This document shows, in pieces, positions 35,153 through 43,718 of a stretch of DNA of 64,000 nt. How positions within the stretch are numbered: the stretch's first letter is position 1; each line of letters starts with the position of its first letter. Below the pieces are notes generated by a model, which was not told the DNA's origin, searched no databases, and worked only from the letters and a program-made list of their open reading frames with translations. The stretch comes from Tabrizicola piscis. GTDB lineage: Bacteria > Pseudomonadota > Alphaproteobacteria > Rhodobacterales > Rhodobacteraceae. The translations under genes and the position numbers were made by a program. The stretch is taken from the NCBI RefSeq assembly GCF_003940805.1, contig NZ_CP034328.1, positions 2,666,001 to 2,730,000 of the forward strand, in the 5' to 3' direction.

Positions 35153-35469
35153 TCCTGATTTCCTTCCAATTCGCGTTTCAGATCGTGCAGCAGGGTCAGG
35201 CGCTGCATTTCGAATTTTCGGACCCAGCGTTCGTAGATGTCGTGCAAGGGCACGGGGTTGATGAAGTGGAGCTTTTCGCGGCCCCGGCGGACGGTGGAGA
35301 CCAGATTGGCCGCCTCCAGCAGGTCAAGGTGCTGGGTCGCCGACTGCCGCGCCATGCCCAGATGCGCGCATAGCTGGCCCAGCGTCTGGCCGTTCTGTTC
35401 ACACAGCAGATCCAGAAGCTGGCGGCGCGTGGGATCCCCAAGTGCCTTGAACACCTTGTCCTGATCCAT
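35149..35469 (-). CDS. ArsR-family transcriptional regulator
   Basis: The 106 residues are a winged helix-turn-helix: MDQDKVFKALGDPTRRQLLDLL, then NGQTLGQLCAHLGMARQSATQHLDLLEAANLV as recognition helix region. There are no metal-binding cysteine pairs typical of ArsR/SmtB, so it probably senses something other than metal, perhaps the ligand of its SRPBCC partner. A perfect 20-bp palindrome lies 24 bases upstream of its start, a likely autoregulatory operator. Confidence 0.9.
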   Translation of the reverse strand: MDQDKVFKALGDPTRRQLLDLLCEQNGQTLGQLCAHLGMARQSATQHLDLLEAANLVSTVRRGREKLHFINPVPLHDIYERWVRKFEMQRLTLLHDLKRELEGNQE

Positions 35470-35493
35470 GCCTGTCCCCCTGAGGGGTAAAAT

Positions 35494-35513
35494 ATGCAGG
35501 TAAATACCTGCAT
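35494..35513. promoter_or_regulatory. Candidate ArsR operator palindrome
   Basis: ATGCAGGTA at 35494-35502 and TACCTGCAT at 35505-35513 are perfect inverted repeats around AA. The site is between arsR (start 35469) and the divergent yqhA-like gene (start 35597), where it could repress arsR and possibly the other gene. Its identity as the operator is inferred from position and symmetry. Confidence 0.6.
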
Positions 35514-35596
35514 GTCAATCCCGCATCGGGCATAAGGTCTTTTCATTTTGCCTTTGCCTGCGTATGCGCAAGGAAGGACCTGAACGGGGGGTTTGA

Positions 35597-36133
35597 ATGT
35601 CGTCTGATCGTAACACTGTAGAAGCCCGCTTCGAACGCGGGTTGTTTGCCAGCCGCTGGCTGATGGCGCCGATGTATCTGGGGCTTGCCATTGCGCTGGG
35701 CATGCTGACCGTGATCTTCCTGAAGGAATTGGCCTACTACCTGCCGCAGCTTCTGGACTTGTCGGCCGAGCAGATGATCCTGGTCGCGCTGACCCTGATT
35801 GACCTGACACTGGCAGCCAACCTGCTGCTGATCGTGATGTTCTCGGGCTATGAGAGCTTTGTGTCGAAGTTTGACTTCGAGGTCGGCGAGGACAAGCCCG
35901 GCTGGATGGGCAAGGTCGATTTCGGCGGCCTGAAGATGAAGCTGATCGCGTCCATCGTGGCGATTTCCGGGATCCACCTGCTGAAACGGTTCATGGAGAT
36001 CAGCGATCTCGACACCGCCACCAAGTTTGGCGAAACCGAGATGTATTGGCTGGTGATCATCCACCTGACCTTCGTCGTCTCGGGCGTCCTGATGGCGTTG
36101 ATGGACTGGCTACAGGCCAAGTCTTACAAATAA
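35597..36133 (+). CDS. UPF0114 / YqhA family membrane protein
   Basis: The 178 residues show the family opening VEARFERGLFASRWLMAPMYLGLAIALGMLTV, followed by four hydrophobic segments (around 18-40, 62-85, 115-135 and 145-168) and the conserved SFVSKFDFEVGEDKPGWMGKVDFGGLKMKL loop. This is an inner membrane protein of unknown biochemical role. It ends 12 bases before hss and may be co-transcribed with it. Confidence 0.88.
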   Translation: MSSDRNTVEARFERGLFASRWLMAPMYLGLAIALGMLTVIFLKELAYYLPQLLDLSAEQMILVALTLIDLTLAANLLLIVMFSGYESFVSKFDFEVGEDKPGWMGKVDFGGLKMKLIASIVAISGIHLLKRFMEISDLDTATKFGETEMYWLVIIHLTFVVSGVLMALMDWLQAKSYK

Positions 36134-36145
36134 GGGAGACACCCC

Positions 36146-37561
36146 ATGACACAGGCTGTGCATGCGCGCATCGATGGCGCGCTGGTGATGATCGGTTTCG
36201 GGTCGATCGGTCGCGGCACTCTGCCATTGATCGAACGCCACATCGGCTTTGACCGGGACCGGTTCACGGTGATCGAACCCTCGGGTGACTTCGCCCATAT
36301 CCTGCGCGACCACGGCATCCGGCATCTGCAATGCGCGCTCACGCCAGACAACTATGCCGACGTCCTGCGCAGCCTGTTCCCCGAAGGCCGGGGCATGATC
36401 GTGAACCTGTCGGTGGACGTGGATTCGATCGAGTTGATGAAGCTGGCGCAGGAGATGGGGGTTCAATACCTCGACACGGTGGTGGAGCCATGGCCGGGGT
36501 TCTACTTCGGATCGCCCTTGCCGAATGCGGACAGGACGAACTACCCCCTGCGTGAGAAGGTGCGCGCCTTGGGCAAGGCCTATGTCGGGGGGCCGACGGC
36601 GGTGTCCTGCTGCGGGGCCAATCCGGGCATGGTCAGCTGGCTGCTGAAAGAGGCGCTGTTGCGGCTGGCCTTGGACACCGGGGTTGCCGCCAACCCCGTC
36701 GGGCGCGAGGATTGGGCGGCGCTGATGCAGACGCTTGGCGTCAAGGGCATCCACATCGCCGAGCGTGACACGCAAGTCAGCGCAAGGGCCAAGCCGCCGG
36801 GGGTGTTCGTCAACACCTGGTCGGTGGATGGACTTCTGTCGGAAGGCTACCAGCCCGCCGAACTCGGCTGGGGCACGCATGAGAAGGCACTGCCGCCGCA
36901 AGGTCATGCCTTTGACCACGGTCCGGGCTATGCGATCTGGATCGACCGCCCCGGCGCGGATACGCGGGTGCGATCCTGGTGCCCGGATGTGGGACCGCAG
37001 TTCGGCTTTGTCATCACCCATAACGAGGCGTTGTCGATTCCCGACTACTACACGGTGTGGGAGGGGGACCGGGCCGTCTATCGACCTACCTGCCATTATG
37101 CCTATCACCCCAGCAACGACGCGATCCTGTCCTTGCATGAAATCAATGGGGCCGGGAAACTGGCCGAAGCGCAGCATATCCTGACGGTGGACGAAATCGT
37201 GGCGGGGGGCGATGACCTGGGGGTTTTGCTTTACGGCCATGCCAAGGGGGCAATGTGGTACGGTTCGCGACTGTCCTGTGACGAGGCGCGGCGGCTGGCA
37301 CCCTATCAGAACGCCACCGGGATGCAGGTGACCAGCGCCGTTCTGGCCGCGATGGTCTGGGCAGCCGAGAACCCGCGCGCGGGTTTTGTTGAGGCGGATG
37401 AGATGGACCACGTCCGCTGCCTTGACGTCCAGCGCCCTTATCTGGGCAGGATCGAGTGTCACTACACCGACTGGACGCCGCTTTCGCACCGCATCAACCG
37501 CTTTGCCGAGGACCGTGACGAGGACGACCCTTGGCAGTTCTCCAACTTCCTCGCGGTCTGA
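36146..37561 (+). CDS. hss: Homospermidine synthase
   Basis: This NAD-dependent enzyme condenses two putrescines (or putrescine and spermidine) to homospermidine, the main polyamine of many alphaproteobacteria. The 471 residues start with a dinucleotide fold MIGFGSIGRGTLPLIERH and include VIEPSGDFAHILRDHG, DTVVEPWPGFYFGSPL, SCCGANPGMVSWLLKEALL and a C-terminal half with GHAKGAMWYGSRLSCDEAR. It lies directly behind the YqhA-family gene and upstream of a large nested palindrome. Confidence 0.95.
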   Translation: MTQAVHARIDGALVMIGFGSIGRGTLPLIERHIGFDRDRFTVIEPSGDFAHILRDHGIRHLQCALTPDNYADVLRSLFPEGRGMIVNLSVDVDSIELMKLAQEMGVQYLDTVVEPWPGFYFGSPLPNADRTNYPLREKVRALGKAYVGGPTAVSCCGANPGMVSWLLKEALLRLALDTGVAANPVGREDWAALMQTLGVKGIHIAERDTQVSARAKPPGVFVNTWSVDGLLSEGYQPAELGWGTHEKALPPQGHAFDHGPGYAIWIDRPGADTRVRSWCPDVGPQFGFVITHNEALSIPDYYTVWEGDRAVYRPTCHYAYHPSNDAILSLHEINGAGKLAEAQHILTVDEIVAGGDDLGVLLYGHAKGAMWYGSRLSCDEARRLAPYQNATGMQVTSAVLAAMVWAAENPRAGFVEADEMDHVRCLDVQRPYLGRIECHYTDWTPLSHRINRFAEDRDEDDPWQFSNFLAV

Positions 37562-37599
37562 TCCGGGCCTAGGAAACAGAGCGCGTTCCGCGCGAAGTC

Positions 37600-37789
37600 C
37601 TTTTGTCTCGCCTCTGGCGCGCGAAGACGCGCGCCAACCGGCTCGGGTACATGGGGGCATTCTGCCCCCACACCCCCTGAGAGTATTTGGAAATGAGCAA
37701 GCGCATTTGCTCTTTTCCAAATACTCCCGCCGGAGGCGACGGACCGAGCCGGTTGCGCGCCGCTTCGGCGCGCAGAGGCGAGACAAAAG
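37600..37789. repeat. 190-bp nested palindrome between hss and hisC
   Basis: The outer arms are 37600-37647 and 37743-37789: CTTTTGTCTCGCCTCTG at the left edge pairs with AGAGGCGAGACAAAAG at the right, and CCGGCTCGG pairs with CCGAGCCGG nearer the centre. Each arm holds its own hairpin (GGCGCGC/GCGCGCC at 37616-37635; GCGCGCCG/CGGCGCGC at 37755-37773). The centre holds a third, GAGTATTTGGAAA/TTTCCAAATACTC at 37681-37727. The segment TCCAAATACTCCCGCCGG resembles the core of the xdh repeat family. No gene lies here. Confidence 0.85.
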
Positions 37790-37893
37790 ACGTGCGGCGA
37801 AGCCGCGCCGGTTTGCGACCTTTCGTCTGGGATGAAGCCTCTGGCCTTAGGCGCGCGGGAAAGCTAAACAACCTGCACGTTTCGGGGGTCAGG

Positions 37894-38979
37894 ATGAGCG
37901 ATCAGATCAAGCCGCAGCCCGGCATTCTTGACATCGCCCTTTATGAGGGTGGCAAGGCGCATGTGGCGGGCGTTGCCAATGTGGTCAAGCTGTCGTCGAA
38001 CGAGAACCCTTTCGGTCCGTCGGACCGCGCGAAGGAGGCGTTTGGCCGGACGGTTCACAGCCTGCACCGCTACCCGGTCACCGACCATGCCGCCCTGCGC
38101 ACCGCGATCGCCGAGGTGCATGGGCTGGACGCGGCCCGCATCATTTGCGGGGCGGGGTCGGATGAGATCATCACCTTCCTTTGCCAGGCCTATGCCGGGC
38201 CGAAGGATGAGGTGGTGTTCACTGAACACGGGTTCCTGATGTACCGCATCTCTTCCATGGCTGTCGGGGCGACCCCGATTGAGGTGCCGGAGCGGGAGCG
38301 GACGGCGGATGTCGATGCGATTCTGGCCGCCTGCAGCCGTCGGACGAAGCTGGTGTTCCTGGCCAACCCGAACAACCCGACCGGTACGATGGTTTCCCCG
38401 GCCGAGGTGGCGCGGCTGGCGTCCAGTCTGCCACCGCAGGCGATCCTCGTTCTGGACGGGGCCTATGCGGAATATGTCGAGGGCTACGATGGCGGTGCCG
38501 CACTGGTCGATCAGCGCGACAATGTCGTGATGACCCGGACGTTTTCCAAGATCTATGGGCTTGGCGGTCTGCGCATCGGTTGGGGCTACGGGCCAAAGCA
38601 TATCATCGATGTGCTGAACCGGATCCGGGGGCCGTTCAACCTGTCCACCACGCAGCTTGAGGTGGCCGAAGCGGCCGTGCGCGACCAGGATCATCTGGTG
38701 CGCTGCCGGACCGAGAATGCGCGGATGCGGACCTGGCTTGCCGGTGCGCTGGCCGAGCTTGGGGTGCCGTCGGACACTTCGATGGCGAACTTCATTCTGG
38801 CCCGCTTTGCCAGCCGGGAAGAGGCCGAGGCTTGTGATGCCTTCCTGAACGCGCAGGGCCTGATCGTGCGGCGGGTGACGGGCTACAAGCTGCCGCATTG
38901 CCTGCGGATCACCATCGGGGATGAATCGTCCTGTCGGCAGGTCGCCCATGCGGTGGCGCAGTTCAAGGGTGTCAGGTGA
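37894..38979 (+). CDS. hisC: Histidinol-phosphate aminotransferase
   Basis: This PLP enzyme converts imidazole acetol phosphate to histidinol phosphate. ATG 37894 ([21 protein letters not shown]) gives 361 residues; the longer frame runs into the palindrome and is rejected. Family features: [50 protein letters not shown] ([12 protein letters not shown]), and the PLP lysine in [16 protein letters not shown] near residue 220. Its stop overlaps the tyrA start (GTGA), forming a histidine/tyrosine gene pair. Confidence 0.95.
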   Translation: MSDQIKPQPGILDIALYEGGKAHVAGVANVVKLSSNENPFGPSDRAKEAFGRTVHSLHRYPVTDHAALRTAIAEVHGLDAARIICGAGSDEIITFLCQAYAGPKDEVVFTEHGFLMYRISSMAVGATPIEVPERERTADVDAILAACSRRTKLVFLANPNNPTGTMVSPAEVARLASSLPPQAILVLDGAYAEYVEGYDGGAALVDQRDNVVMTRTFSKIYGLGGLRIGWGYGPKHIIDVLNRIRGPFNLSTTQLEVAEAAVRDQDHLVRCRTENARMRTWLAGALAELGVPSDTSMANFILARFASREEAEACDAFLNAQGLIVRRVTGYKLPHCLRITIGDESSCRQVAHAVAQFKGVR

Positions 38980-39908
38980 GCGGCCCGGTAATCTATCAGC
39001 GCGTCGCCCTGATCGGACTTGGGCTGATCGCCTCGTCCATGGCCCATGCGATGCGGGCGGGCGGGCTGGTCGGTGAGATTGTGGGCCACGCCAAGTCGGC
39101 CGAGACGCGGGCGGTGGCGTTGACGCTGTTCTGTGACCGGGTGACCGAGACGGCGGCCGAGGCGGTGCAGGGGGCTGATCTGGTCGTCTTGTGCGTGCCG
39201 GTCGGGGCGATGGAGGCAATCGCCGCAGAGATCGCACCACATCTGAAGCCCGGGGCCGTCGTCACCGATGTGGGATCCGTGAAGCAGGCGGTTGTGGATG
39301 CGGTCGCGCCACACCTGCCGGAAGGCGTGCATTTCATCCCAGGTCATCCGCTGGCGGGGACCGAATATTCAGGTCCGCGGTCGGGCTTTGCCACCTTGTT
39401 CCAGAACCGCTGGTGGCTTCTGACGCCGCTGCCCGATACCGATGCCGTGGCTCTTGCCCGGCTGCGCAGCCTGTTGGAAGCGATGGGCGCCAATGTCGAT
39501 GAGATGGACGTGGCCCGGCATGATCTGGTTCTGGCCGTAGTCAGCCATACACCACATCTGATTGCCTATACGATGGTTGGCGTGGCGGACCATATGCGCC
39601 GGGTTTCGGCGCAGGAGGTCATCAAGTATTCCGCCAGCGGGTTTCGGGATTTCACGCGGATCGCCGCCAGCGACCCGACGATGTGGCGCGATGTGTTCCT
39701 GACCAACAAGGACGCCGTGCTGGATATCCTTGGTCGCTTTGCCGAAGAGCTGTTCAGCCTGCAACGTGCGATCCGCATGGGGGATGGCGAGCATTTGCAC
39801 GCCTATTTCACCCGCACGCGGGAAATCCGGCGCGGGATCATCGAGGCTGGACAGGACACCGCAGTGCCGGATTTTGGCCGCGCTGGCCCGCCGTCCAAGG
39901 GCGTCTGA
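38976..39908 (+). CDS. tyrA: Prephenate/arogenate dehydrogenase
   Basis: This NAD(P)-dependent enzyme makes 4-hydroxyphenylpyruvate or tyrosine. The GTG start at 38976 overlaps the hisC stop. The 310 residues have [17 protein letters not shown] (nucleotide fold), [54 protein letters not shown] and the catalytic histidine region [16 protein letters not shown]. There is no fused chorismate mutase or ACT domain. It is followed after four bases by the extensin-like gene. Confidence 0.93.
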   Translation: MSGPVIYQRVALIGLGLIASSMAHAMRAGGLVGEIVGHAKSAETRAVALTLFCDRVTETAAEAVQGADLVVLCVPVGAMEAIAAEIAPHLKPGAVVTDVGSVKQAVVDAVAPHLPEGVHFIPGHPLAGTEYSGPRSGFATLFQNRWWLLTPLPDTDAVALARLRSLLEAMGANVDEMDVARHDLVLAVVSHTPHLIAYTMVGVADHMRRVSAQEVIKYSASGFRDFTRIAASDPTMWRDVFLTNKDAVLDILGRFAEELFSLQRAIRMGDGEHLHAYFTRTREIRRGIIEAGQDTAVPDFGRAGPPSKGV

Positions 39909-39912
39909 TCCG

Positions 39913-40830
39913 GTGCGGCTGGTTCTTGCTGCGGGACTTCTTTGCCTTGCTGGCATGGCGGTGGGGCAGACGGTGGTTGACCGATCACCCCGCCCGCTGG
40001 AAAACCCTCGGCTGTCGACAGCGATAGCCGCCCCCGAGGCTGTTGCCCCTGCCGCCGTGCCTGACGGGGAGGAGGCGACTGGAGCTGAAACCCCGCCCCC
40101 GGTCGCGGCACCTGACCCGGCGGTCGAAGGGTCGGTCCTTGCCAGTTCGTTGCGCCCTGTGGCCCGGCCATCGGCGCTTGCGGAACGGCTGGCCAGCTTG
40201 CGTGCCGCCTCCAACGCGCCGGGGCTGGACCTGTCGGCAAGCCAGGCGGAGGGAGAGGTGGATCTGGCCGCTGTCGCCCCGCCGACCCGAAAGGAAAAGC
40301 GTCGCAAGAAGCGCGAGGCGGCCTCAATGGAAGGGGCGGTCTGCGGCGTGGCATCAATCAAGGGCGAAGAGATTCCGCCGATCGGGTCCAAGGTCGGCGG
40401 CTGCGGCGTGCCCGAGGCGGTGAAGGTCACCTCGGTCGCCGGAGTGCGGCTAAGCCAGGCGGCGACGGTGGATTGCAGCGTCGCGCAGGCGTTGAACACC
40501 TGGGTGCAGGACGTGGCGCAACCCGCGTTCGACGGCAGGTTGTCCGAACTTCGGATTGCCGCGCATTACATCTGCCGCAGCCGGAACAACGTGAAGGGCG
40601 CAAAGATCAGCGAACATGGCAAGGGTCGGGCCATCGACATCTCGGCCTTCGTGTTGTCGGATGGCAAGGTGCTGACGGTGCAGGACAATTACAACCGCAC
40701 CCTGCGCCGGATCTACAAGGCGGCCTGCGGGATCTTCAAGACCACGCTTGGCCCGGGGTCAGACGGGTATCACGAAGACCACTTTCATTTCGACACCTCT
40801 GCCCGGTCGGGCGGGGCCTTCTGCCGCTAA
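39913..40830 (+). CDS. Extensin-like C-terminal domain protein (secreted)
   Basis: The likely start is GTG 39913, four bases after the tyrA stop, giving 305 residues that begin with a signal peptide (VRLVLAAGLLCLAGMAVGQ). A low-complexity Pro/Ala-rich region with a basic KEKRRKKRE patch follows to about residue 135. The C-terminal extensin family domain has CGVPEAVKVTSVAGVRL, DCSVAQALNTWVQDVA, and the metal-site-like ISEHGKGRAIDISAFVL and YHEDHFHFDTS. This domain resembles M15-type peptidoglycan peptidases. It probably acts in the periplasm. An upstream ATG in the same frame lies inside tyrA and is not used. Confidence 0.83.
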   Translation: MRLVLAAGLLCLAGMAVGQTVVDRSPRPLENPRLSTAIAAPEAVAPAAVPDGEEATGAETPPPVAAPDPAVEGSVLASSLRPVARPSALAERLASLRAASNAPGLDLSASQAEGEVDLAAVAPPTRKEKRRKKREAASMEGAVCGVASIKGEEIPPIGSKVGGCGVPEAVKVTSVAGVRLSQAATVDCSVAQALNTWVQDVAQPAFDGRLSELRIAAHYICRSRNNVKGAKISEHGKGRAIDISAFVLSDGKVLTVQDNYNRTLRRIYKAACGIFKTTLGPGSDGYHEDHFHFDTSARSGGAFCR

Positions 40831-40837
40831 CCCGTCG

Positions 40838-41842
40838 CTACCCAGTTGGCCCCACCATCATCGGCGCAGGCCCAAGCGGCAGGGGGCCAAGCGACATCCG
40901 GCCTTCATTCAGGACGAGCGGCAGCCGGAGCACGGCCGGATCCCCCCCTTCGTTCGCGAGGGCACCGAGCATGTTCTGTACGGTCTGGGACAGTTCCGGC
41001 TTGATCGCCCCCGCAGCGACAAGAACGGGCACCAGATGTTCCCACTTGGTCACCGCAATTTCGATCCGGCCCGCGGCAAAGCCGGCAGGATCCGGGGCAA
41101 TGCTGCCGCTGGCCGACACCGACATGTCGCCCCAGGTGACCAGCGCCTGACCAAGGTCCAGTGCGGCCAGTTGCGGCCGGGTTTCGCCCGCGTGGCGATC
41201 CAGCGGCGCGGTCAGGTTCGCCTTTGCCCGCAACTGCACCGTGGCGATGGTTACCGGCAGCCCGGACCCCAGCGTCAGGCGCGCCATTTCTGCCGGGTCG
41301 GGGGCCAGTTCGGCAATGTCCAATGCCACGTCATAGGCGTTCGGCTGATCCTCGACCGCCAGAACCGAGGCGACGGCTCGATCCGCCCCGGTCGTCCATC
41401 CCTGGCTGGAGGTCGCGAGCAGCGCGCCGCTTTCCACGATCACCGCCACCAGCGGCACATCCGTGGCCGGGCGCGAGCGGAAGCTGGCGCGCAATCCTTC
41501 GGAGGAGACGCTGATTTCTTGATCCGGCAGGGTGATCATCTGTTCTGGCGGCAAGGCGGCGATGATGTGCCATGGCTTCCACGTCATTGCGAAGACCTGC
41601 GCAAAGGGTGCTGTCCAGCCGATACCACTTTGCGGGTCGGCCAGCCGCAGCCCTTCGACCGTCAGATCGAAGCGGTTGGGGAAGCCTACGACCGACAACG
41701 CCGATTTCTCCGCCGTCATCCCGCGCGCGGTCTGGTCGGCAAACCACTGTTCCGCCCCCTGCCGCAGGGCGGAGGAGCCGACGAACCAGTAGCCCGACCA
41801 CAAAAGCGTACCAAGGACCAGAAGGAACAAAAGCTTGCGCAT
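40838..41842 (-). CDS. DUF2125 domain protein (membrane-anchored, periplasmic)
   Basis: The 334 residues start with an N-terminal anchor (MRKLLFLLVLGTLLWSGYWFVGSSAL). DUF2125 features follow: GFPNRFDLTVEGLRLADPQSG and WTAPFAQVFAMTWKPWHIIAALP. The rest is beta-rich with repeated SVLAVEDQPNAYDVAL-type strands. Family function is unknown; it is common in alphaproteobacteria. It ends seven bases from the extensin-like stop, convergently. Confidence 0.85.
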   Translation of the reverse strand: MRKLLFLLVLGTLLWSGYWFVGSSALRQGAEQWFADQTARGMTAEKSALSVVGFPNRFDLTVEGLRLADPQSGIGWTAPFAQVFAMTWKPWHIIAALPPEQMITLPDQEISVSSEGLRASFRSRPATDVPLVAVIVESGALLATSSQGWTTGADRAVASVLAVEDQPNAYDVALDIAELAPDPAEMARLTLGSGLPVTIATVQLRAKANLTAPLDRHAGETRPQLAALDLGQALVTWGDMSVSASGSIAPDPAGFAAGRIEIAVTKWEHLVPVLVAAGAIKPELSQTVQNMLGALANEGGDPAVLRLPLVLNEGRMSLGPLPLGPAPMMVGPTG

Positions 41843-41887
41843 CGGGCGGGCCTTTTCATTGCGACATCAGCAGTGTTTACAGGGCCA

Positions 41888-42448
41888 ATGGAACAAGAGC
41901 CAGTCACGCCAACGTTTTTGGAGGGTCCACTTTGGGTCTTCGGCTACGGGTCGCTGATCTGGGATCCCGGCTTTCCGGTGGTGGAACGGCGCATTGCGCG
42001 GGTGGACGGCTGGCACCGCAGCTTTTGCATGCGGTCGATCCACCATCGCGGCACGCCTCAGGCTCCGGGGTTGGTGCTGGCGCTGGACCGGGCCGATGGG
42101 GCCACTTGTACCGGGGTTGCCTTTCGGGTGGCTGCGGGGGCGGAAGCGGCCACTCTGACTGGCTTGCGGGAACGCGAGCTCGTTTCCTCGGCCTATCTTG
42201 AACGGGTCCTGCGGGTCCAGACCGACACAGGGCCGCTTGACGCGCTGACCTATGTCATTGACCCCGACCACATGCAGTACTGCGGCGGGCTGACGATGGA
42301 CGAACAGGCGCAAATCATCGCGGGCGCGGTCGGGGGGCGCGGGCCGAACCGCGATTACCTATGGTCAACCGCCGCGCATCTGGCCGAACTGGGCATCGCC
42401 GACCCGGATCTGGAGTGGCTGGCACAGGAAGTCCGTCGGCGAACCTGA
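41888..42448 (+). CDS. ChaC-like gamma-glutamylcyclotransferase
   Basis: The 186 residues start at ATG 41888. The family opening LWVFGYGSLIWDPGFPV lies near residue 15, followed by RIARVDGWHRSFCMRS, RGTPQAPGLVLALDR and GVAFRVAAGAEAATLTGLRERELVSSAY, where the glutamate is the candidate catalytic acid. ChaC enzymes degrade glutathione to 5-oxoproline and Cys-Gly in the cytoplasm. It is divergent from the DUF2125 gene. Confidence 0.9.
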   Translation: MEQEPVTPTFLEGPLWVFGYGSLIWDPGFPVVERRIARVDGWHRSFCMRSIHHRGTPQAPGLVLALDRADGATCTGVAFRVAAGAEAATLTGLRERELVSSAYLERVLRVQTDTGPLDALTYVIDPDHMQYCGGLTMDEQAQIIAGAVGGRGPNRDYLWSTAAHLAELGIADPDLEWLAQEVRRRT

Positions 42449-42524
42449 CCTGTCGCATTCCTTTTGCTTGGCAGATGGCGCTGGCCTGCTAGTCTACGGG
42501 CCAGGGCAGGAACAGAGGGCAGGC

Positions 42525-43715
42525 ATGTCCCAGACAGATCAGCGGGCGGCAGAGGTTGGAACGACCTTCAGCCAACCCATTCGGGCGATTACCACGATGC
42601 TGCTGGTCTGCCTTCTGGTGGGGGCAGGTGCATGGCTGATTCATGGCCAGGTCATCGACATCCTGCGCACCAATCCGCTGCTGAACGGGTTGATCGCGCT
42701 GGTCTTTCTTGTCGGCGTGCTGACCTGCTTCTGGCAGGTCTGGATTCTGGCGCAATCCGTCTTCTGGATCGAAAACTTCGTCCGTGGCACGCCGGGGGCG
42801 GAAAATGACCCGCCGCCACGGTTGCTGGCATCGCTCGCCACGCTGCTGCGGTCGCGGACGGCGCGGATGTCGATCTCGGCCACATCCTCACGGTCGATCC
42901 AGGATTCTGTCGTGCAGCGGATTGACGAGGCGCGGGATATCACCCGCTATCTGATCAACCTGCTGGTTTTCCTTGGCCTTCTGGGCACCTTCTGGGGTCT
43001 TGCCACCACCGTTCCCGCAGTGGTGGACACCATCCGGTCGCTTGCGCCACAGGAAGGGGAAAGCGGGCTGGACGTGTTCGGCAAGCTGATGGGTGGGCTT
43101 GAAAGCCAGCTTGGCGGCATGGGGACGGCGTTCTCCTCCTCGCTTCTCGGGTTGGCGGGATCGCTGGTCCTTGGCCTGCTGGAGCTGTTTGCCGGGCACG
43201 GCCAGAACCGTTTCACCCGCGAGCTGGAGGAATGGCTGTCTTCCATCACCCGGCTTGGCTTTGCGGGCGATGGCGAAGGGGGCGACCAGAACGCGCTGGG
43301 CCTGATGATCGACCACATGGCCGAGCAGATGGAACAGTTGCAGCTTCTTCACGCGCAGTCCGAGGTCAGCCGGTCGCAGACCGACGCGCGGATCGCCGAT
43401 CTGGCCGGGGCGCTGGAGCGTCTTTCCGAACAGTTCGATGCCGAAAAGGGCCAGGCCGCCACGCTGACCCGCATTGCCGAAGGTCAGGACAGGATGATCG
43501 CTGCGCTAGCATCGGGTGCCAGCGCCAAGACTGAGGATACGGGCGGGCCAGATGCCGAAAGCCGGATGCGCCTGCGGTCGATCGACGTGCAGCTTCTGCG
43601 CATCCTTGAGGAGATGTCGGCGGGTCGGCAGGAAACGCTGGCTGACCTCAAGACCGACATTGCTGCCCTTACTGCCGCCATCCGCCAGCTTGGCCGCAGC
43701 ACCGGGCGGGGCTGA
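42525..43715 (+). CDS. MotA/TolQ/ExbB-type proton channel subunit
   Basis: From ATG 42525 the protein has 396 residues and four membrane segments (about 20-42, 53-80, 143-168 and 198-222). The MotA/ExbB core lies at TM3-TM4: ITRYLINLLVFLGLLGTFWGLATTVPAV and GGMGTAFSSSLLGLAGSLVLG. After TM4 a cytoplasmic tail of about 170 residues is mostly coiled coil (EQMEQLQLLHAQSEVSRSQTD, ARIADLAGALERLSEQF). It is followed after three bases by its MotB/OmpA-like partner, so the two form a stator-like proton channel. No flagellar or Tol genes are near. Confidence 0.88.
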   Translation: MSQTDQRAAEVGTTFSQPIRAITTMLLVCLLVGAGAWLIHGQVIDILRTNPLLNGLIALVFLVGVLTCFWQVWILAQSVFWIENFVRGTPGAENDPPPRLLASLATLLRSRTARMSISATSSRSIQDSVVQRIDEARDITRYLINLLVFLGLLGTFWGLATTVPAVVDTIRSLAPQEGESGLDVFGKLMGGLESQLGGMGTAFSSSLLGLAGSLVLGLLELFAGHGQNRFTRELEEWLSSITRLGFAGDGEGGDQNALGLMIDHMAEQMEQLQLLHAQSEVSRSQTDARIADLAGALERLSEQFDAEKGQAATLTRIAEGQDRMIAALASGASAKTEDTGGPDAESRMRLRSIDVQLLRILEEMSAGRQETLADLKTDIAALTAAIRQLGRSTGRG

Positions 43716-43718
43716 CCC

